18,891 nt of DNA from NCBI GenBank assembly GCA_945860375.1, contig CAMAQR010000063.1:1-18891 (forward strand), written 5' to 3'. Position numbers and translations under genes: made by a program. The stretch's first letter is position 1. Each line of letters opens with the position of its first letter. This document shows positions 15,628-18,891 of the stretch, piece after piece. Source of the stretch: Pseudorhodobacter antarcticus. GTDB taxonomy: Bacteria > Pseudomonadota > Alphaproteobacteria > Rhodobacterales > Rhodobacteraceae. The notes under the pieces are model-generated. The model did not search any database. It had not been told where the DNA came from and saw only the letters and a program-made list of their open reading frames with translations.

Positions 15628-15800
15628 ATGGGACAAATCCGTCACGGAAGCGCCACGATCGAGCCAGCGAGGCGCCACCGGTTCGAGCCCGCTGTCGAGG
15701 GCACGCCGTCAGAGCAGCAATACAGCGATCCATTGCCCGACAGGGCATTGCAACGCAATGTCCCGAGAGGAGCAAGCTTCGACCGAGCCAAAAGGACCGG
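15628..15800 (+). mobile_element. Fragment of an IS481-family transposase gene (5' end, disrupted)
   Basis: ATG 15628 opens MGQIRHGSAT, which is how many IS481-family transposases start (usually 'MGQIRHGSATTTHAVRAAIQ...'). The continuation AVRAAIQRS is found at 15705-15731 in another frame, displaced by about 45 bases instead of the usual 4 codons. A second interruption of about 40 bases appears after CAGCGATC; it contains a hairpin (GGGCATTGC-AAC-GCAATGTCCC near 15744-15765). Beyond that only weak resemblance remains (TEPKGP for the usual TGPK.P). The catalytic DDE region and the 3' end are absent. The gene product is certainly dead. The two interruptions are inferred from remembered family sequence, not from an alignment. 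Confidence 0.6.
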
Positions 15801-15897
15801 CTTGTTTACAATCGTGAACAACACCGCTAACCATGCCGGGTAATGTCCGATATGGCCTTGCATCAGGCCTTCGCCACACCTCTGACCGGAGCGCCAC

Positions 15898-16428
15898 ATG
15901 GACCTCACGCTGGAAGATTTTCGCGTTGACAGCCCGTGGCAGCAGCCCGACGCTCCTCTTTCCCCCTTTGCTGTTTCCGACCAGATTGAGGGCGTTGAAC
16001 TGCACCGTCTGGTCACATATGGCGACGGTCGCGGCGACCTGACGGTTCTGCTGTCGCAACACTACCTGCCCGACGCGCAAACGCCGCCACATGTGTACCT
16101 TGTCACGGCAAAACCGGGGTCCCTCCGCGCATGGGTCTATCACAAACACCAATCTGACCGGCTCGCCTTCACCGACGGCGCACTGCGCTTGGTGCTTTAC
16201 GACCTGCGCCCGTCCTCGCCCACCTACAAGTGCCTCAACGTCATTGATGCGGGCGCGGACAATCCGCTTTTACTGACGATCCCGCCGCTGGTGATCCACG
16301 GGGTCCAGTGCCGTGGCACCACCGACGCCCGTTTCGTCAACATGCCGACCCGCGCCTATGACCCCGCCAACCCCGACAAGTACCGCCTCCCGTGGGACAA
16401 TCCGGGCATCCCCTACAGCTTCGCCTGA
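15898..16428 (+). CDS. dTDP-4-dehydrorhamnose 3,5-epimerase-like (RmlC-type cupin) protein
   Basis: This 176-residue cytoplasmic cupin resembles nucleotide-sugar 3,5-epimerases. The core strand has AWVYHKHQSDRLAF (His82, His84, Asp87), matching the H-x-H-Q-x-D region of RmlC, then LRLVLYDLRPSSPTY, then PPLVIHGVQ (His134). The C-terminal YDPANPDKYRLPWDNPGIPY is a good match to the end of RmlC family members. The natural substrate would be a dTDP- or other NDP-4-keto-6-deoxy sugar. GGAG 6 bases before the ATG supports the start. No rmlA, rmlB or rmlD lies in the window, so it must use a sugar made elsewhere or be a specialised isomerase. The next gene starts 6 bases later, forming one operon with a glycosyltransferase. 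Confidence 0.75.
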   Translation: MDLTLEDFRVDSPWQQPDAPLSPFAVSDQIEGVELHRLVTYGDGRGDLTVLLSQHYLPDAQTPPHVYLVTAKPGSLRAWVYHKHQSDRLAFTDGALRLVLYDLRPSSPTYKCLNVIDAGADNPLLLTIPPLVIHGVQCRGTTDARFVNMPTRAYDPANPDKYRLPWDNPGIPYSFA

Positions 16429-16434
16429 TCGGCC

Positions 16435-18132
16435 ATGGCGTTGCAGCCCACCTTCAGCGTCGTCATGGCAACGTTCGACAGGGGGCGCAACATCCTGCCC
16501 TCGCTGCGCTCGATTCTGGCACAAACCCACCCTGCACACGAGGTTCTCGTGCTGGGGGACGGCTGCAGCGACGCTACCGGCACCATCCTGCACGACACAT
16601 TCGGTGACCGGCTGACATGGCTCAATCTGCCGCAACACAAGGGCAGCCAGTCTTATCCCAACAACGCAGGCATCATGGCGGCCAGCGGCAGCCACATCGC
16701 CTATCTGGGGCATGACGATATCTGGGCACCTGACCATCTGGCACGGCTTGCTGCGGTCTATGCGGTCGAACCGCAGGTCGATGTCGCGGTCAGCGGCTGC
16801 GCTTTCCACCTGCCGCATGGGATGCCCGCGCCCTATGTCACCGGCCTGTTCGACACGCCGGACGCGCCCGGAAAGCACTTCTTTCCCCCCAGCAGCTTTT
16901 CGCACCGGCGTGACCTGACAGACCGGATCGGTCCATGGCGTGACCCTTTCATCTGCAAGGCGCCCGTCGATTGCGACCTGTTGCTGCGAGCGGTCGCACA
17001 GGGCTGCCTGTTCCGGTCTACGGGCCAAATCACGACGCATAAATTCGCCGCAGGTCACCGCTACCTCAGCTACCTCTGGCACGACACGACGGAGCAGGAT
17101 GCCGCGCTCGGGCGTCTGGCACTGCCCGACGTCGAAGGTTGGCTGCAATCGCTGGTCCAGACCTCGCAGGCGGCGGGCCGCTTCATGGTCATGACCTACC
17201 CCGACTTCAGCACCTTCGCCCCCGGCGATCTTGCCCGCGAGAACCAGTCGCGCAAGGGGCTGCGGGCGCAAGCGGTGCCGCTGACCGCCGAACAGGTGGT
17301 TCCGGTGCCGTCGCTGCCCTCGACCCTAGACTGGTGCGAGACGCCCGAAGCGGGCATCCTGTGGTCCATCGGCAATCCGCGCCCGCGCATCCTCGTTCCA
17401 CTATCACGACTGGCATCAGGTGCGACACAAGCGATCCTGCTGGCCGAATTTGCCCACGCCGCCCCTGACCCGCTTGCCCGCATCGACGGGCAAGCGAATG
17501 GCATTCTGTTGCGGTTCCAGATGGGGCCGGCCCTGCCACAAACCGGCCGGTTCATCGCCCTCGGCGCAACCCGCATTGCCTTGCAACCCGATGCTCCGAC
17601 TGCGCTGGAACTGGCCCTGTCCGGCGCACAGATCCCGCAAACCGGCGCGCACTTGCCAAAGCCGGATCGGGGCCTTGGTCACGGACGCCTCTTTGTGTTG
17701 CCGCTGCCCGATCCGGCCCAAACCGCCGCAGCCGTCGAAAGCAACCGGACCGGACTGGCACTGCATGCGGCGGGCGAAACCGCTGCCGCCATTGCTGCGT
17801 TTCGCGCTGCCATCGCCGCATCCTCCCTCAACGTCATGGCACGGTCCAATCTTGCGCTGCTGCTTACGGCGGCGGGCCAACAGGCCGAAGCCCTAGATCA
17901 GGCGTGGATCGCCGCAACCTTGCAACCTCAGCACCTTCCCGCATGGATCGCGATGGGGCGGGTTGCCTTGGCCGAAGGTGCCGCCGACGCGGCAGAGCAT
18001 ATCGCCCGACAGATCGCCACACTTGACACTGGTGCGCCAGTCGCCGCCGCGCTGCGCGACGCCGTCAAAACCTCCGCAGGGGCACAGAAGCCCGCTGACA
18101 TGTTGATTTCCACCCAAGACTGCGCCGGTTAG
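16435..18132 (+). CDS. Family 2 glycosyltransferase with C-terminal TPR repeats
   Basis: This 565-residue protein starts with a GT-A glycosyltransferase domain (about 5-235). It opens FSVVMATFDRGRNILPSLRS, then VLVLGDGCSDATG (nucleotide-binding), NNAGIMAASGSHIAYLGHDD (metal-binding HDD at 93-95) and, near 178, DPFICKAPVDCDLLLRA. A middle part (about 236-430) is unrecognised and may be a beta-sandwich-like accessory domain. Two or three TPR-like helix pairs fill 437-531 (NRTGLALHAAGETAAAIAAF and MARSNLALLLTAAGQQAEAL). The protein is soluble by eye, with no membrane segment. It probably transfers a sugar to a surface glycan or protein, with the TPR binding an acceptor or partner. The operon with an RmlC-like gene suggests it uses the isomerised sugar. 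The start lacks a strong Shine-Dalgarno, consistent with coupling across 6 bases. Confidence 0.75.
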   Translation: MALQPTFSVVMATFDRGRNILPSLRSILAQTHPAHEVLVLGDGCSDATGTILHDTFGDRLTWLNLPQHKGSQSYPNNAGIMAASGSHIAYLGHDDIWAPDHLARLAAVYAVEPQVDVAVSGCAFHLPHGMPAPYVTGLFDTPDAPGKHFFPPSSFSHRRDLTDRIGPWRDPFICKAPVDCDLLLRAVAQGCLFRSTGQITTHKFAAGHRYLSYLWHDTTEQDAALGRLALPDVEGWLQSLVQTSQAAGRFMVMTYPDFSTFAPGDLARENQSRKGLRAQAVPLTAEQVVPVPSLPSTLDWCETPEAGILWSIGNPRPRILVPLSRLASGATQAILLAEFAHAAPDPLARIDGQANGILLRFQMGPALPQTGRFIALGATRIALQPDAPTALELALSGAQIPQTGAHLPKPDRGLGHGRLFVLPLPDPAQTAAAVESNRTGLALHAAGETAAAIAAFRAAIAASSLNVMARSNLALLLTAAGQQAEALDQAWIAATLQPQHLPAWIAMGRVALAEGAADAAEHIARQIATLDTGAPVAAALRDAVKTSAGAQKPADMLISTQDCAG

Positions 18133-18205
18133 GCGCATAACTTTCACTACGAACCGAGTCATGTGAACCTTTCCCTCAAAGCGGTGAGCGGCGGGGGCAA
18201 CGGAG

Positions 18206-18383
18206 TGTAAGCGACCACCCGAAAATCGGACACTGACGGAAGCCACGATCTGAGGTCTGCTGGCCGCCAAGCACGAGGAGAACAGAGATGTCGAAACGCA
18301 GGAACCGCAATGCGGCGTTAAAGGCGCGGATGCCGCAGTCAGCCTTTGGTGGCAAAAAGACCTTGCGGGCAATGCAGAACTGA
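18206..18383 (+). mobile_element. IS3-family remnant: left end and truncated orfA
   Basis: TGTAAGCGACCACCCGAAAA at 18206 resembles an IS3-type terminal inverted repeat. From ATG 18288, with GAGGAG about 9 bases upstream, a 31-codon frame reads MSKRRNRNAALKARMPQSAF and ends LRAMQN. The first part matches the start of IS3 orfA proteins (usually MSKRRNHDAAFKARVALEA...). Homology then fades and the frame stops at 18381-18383, so the helix-turn-helix is lost. No orfB or right end is seen, so only the first 170 or so bases of the element remain. Confidence 0.65.
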
Positions 18384-18746
18384 CTCAAACTTAACCGAGA
18401 GTTGTTCAGAAAACATCCTTGCTACCTGTTGGTATGTGAAAGAATGTATCTTTAGATAAATTATATCTTTTGACGCATTATTCTTCTAAAAGAACTGCCT
18501 AGAATCGCAATAAGGTGAATCACGAACCCATTCGATCATCAGACAGCTCCGTCGCCTTGCGCTAATTTCACCGCGTATTTCAAAAGGAAAACAGGGTGTT
18601 GAGCAAAGGAAAACAGGGTGTTGAGCCATGCAAACCAATCCAAAATTTGCCCAACCCAGGTCTACATGGTGCAGACAAGGTATTGGCCGAAGAATGTTTA
18701 GTTCACTTTCTGCACTACAAGCCACCTATCTTCTAAAGGTTGACTA
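18384..18746. other. AT-rich non-coding stretch between IS3 and IS5 debris
   Basis: This stretch is clearly more AT-rich than the rest of the window, especially about 18425-18500. I recognise no gene; an 80-codon - strand frame (18486-18725) is rich in Cys, Phe and Ser and has no known pattern. It contains a 22-bp perfect tandem repeat at 18583-18626. The composition suggests DNA that came in with, or between, mobile elements. Confidence 0.4.
18583..18626 (+). repeat. 22-bp perfect tandem duplication
   Basis: A 22-base unit starting AAAGGAAAACAGGGTGTTG occurs twice without a gap (18583-18604 and 18605-18626) in AT-rich non-coding DNA. Two units are too few for a CRISPR array, and there are no spacers. 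It may be slippage or a footprint left by a transposition event. Confidence 0.92.
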
Positions 18747-18756
18747 GGCTCAGGAC

Positions 18757-18891
18757 TCATAGCCAGAACATGACGATTGCGGCGAGGGCGCAGGCCGACA
18801 GGAAGATGTCAGCGCGCCTGTCAAAGCGCATGGCCACCCTTCGCCAATCCTTCAGACGCCCGAACATGTTCTCGATCTTGTGACGCTTCTT
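18757..18891 (-). mobile_element. IS5-family transposase, C-terminal 44 codons (runs off window)
   Basis: The - strand frame entering at the window edge reads KKRHKIENMFGRLKDWRRVA, then MRFDRRADIFLSACALAAIV, and ends MFWL before a TGA at 18757. The E-N-x-F-x-R-L-K-D-x-R motif around the catalytic glutamate, followed by R-x-D-(K/R) and a hydrophobic tail, is the C1 signature of IS5 (IS427-type) transposases. The element's end probably lies near 18746: GGCTCAGGACTC follows a CTAG there, and IS427-group elements favour CTAG-like targets. Whether the element is complete depends on sequence beyond the window. Confidence 0.85.

Noticed and set aside
15676..15695. GGTTCGAGCCC, which looks like the T-loop of a tRNA
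   Set aside because: The stem pairs in only four of five positions and no acceptor, D-arm or anticodon arm can be built around it.
15521..15775. 84-codon - strand frame with a hydrophobic C-terminus
   Set aside because: It is antisense to the IS481 remnant, Cys- and Arg-rich, and matches no known protein pattern.
18583..18626. CRISPR array
   Set aside because: There are only two units with no spacers and no cas genes nearby.
18486..18725. 80-codon - strand frame in the AT-rich gap
   Set aside because: It has unusual Cys-rich content, spans the tandem repeat, and has no domain pattern or good start.

Overview
The window looks like chromosomal DNA of an alphaproteobacterium of the Rhodobacteraceae (Roseobacter-like). 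The reasons are a GC-rich coding bias, the nrdR-ribD gene pair, a Tat-exported polyamine-type binding protein, thyX as a thymidylate synthase gene, and IS481, IS3 and IS5-type debris. This is inferred from gene content; no marker gene allows a species call.

Region 1 (about 0.6-4.8 kb) is a complete polyamine-type ABC importer on the + strand: binding protein, ATPase and two permeases. A hairpin follows the binding-protein gene and a strong terminator follows the last permease. Region 2 (5.0-9.0 kb) holds glutaryl-CoA dehydrogenase (gcdH, - strand), a divergent LysR regulator with a dyad over its start, a collapsed flavin amine oxidase pseudogene (- strand), and an intact FAD-dependent amine/amino-acid oxidoreductase. 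The importer, the dead amine oxidase and the live oxidoreductase suggest a locus for using amines as C/N source that has lost one enzyme. Region 3 (9.0-9.8 kb) is decayed: a thiol-disulfide oxidoreductase of the DCC (DUF393) family is readable in one frame but carries three internal TAA codons.

Region 4 (9.8-11.8 kb) is housekeeping: nrdR overlapping ribD, then glyoxalase I convergent with no gap. Region 5 (12.0-14.4 kb) is a two-gene - strand operon for a surface lipoprotein with a TbpB-like barrel domain and a Slam-type outer-membrane barrel with TPR repeats, the most interesting functional pair in the window. Region 6 is thyX (+). Region 7 (15.6-18.9 kb) is an accessory block: an RmlC-like sugar epimerase and a glycosyltransferase-TPR protein, bracketed by an IS481 remnant on the left and an IS3 remnant plus the 3' end of an IS5-type transposase on the right.

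A pair of diverged repeats of about 112 bp with a conserved hairpin lies in inverted orientation at 4.9-5.0 kb and 11.9 kb, enclosing regions 2-4. Two short perfect tandem duplications (17 bp and 22 bp) lie in non-coding DNA. I did not find CRISPR arrays, tRNA or rRNA genes.
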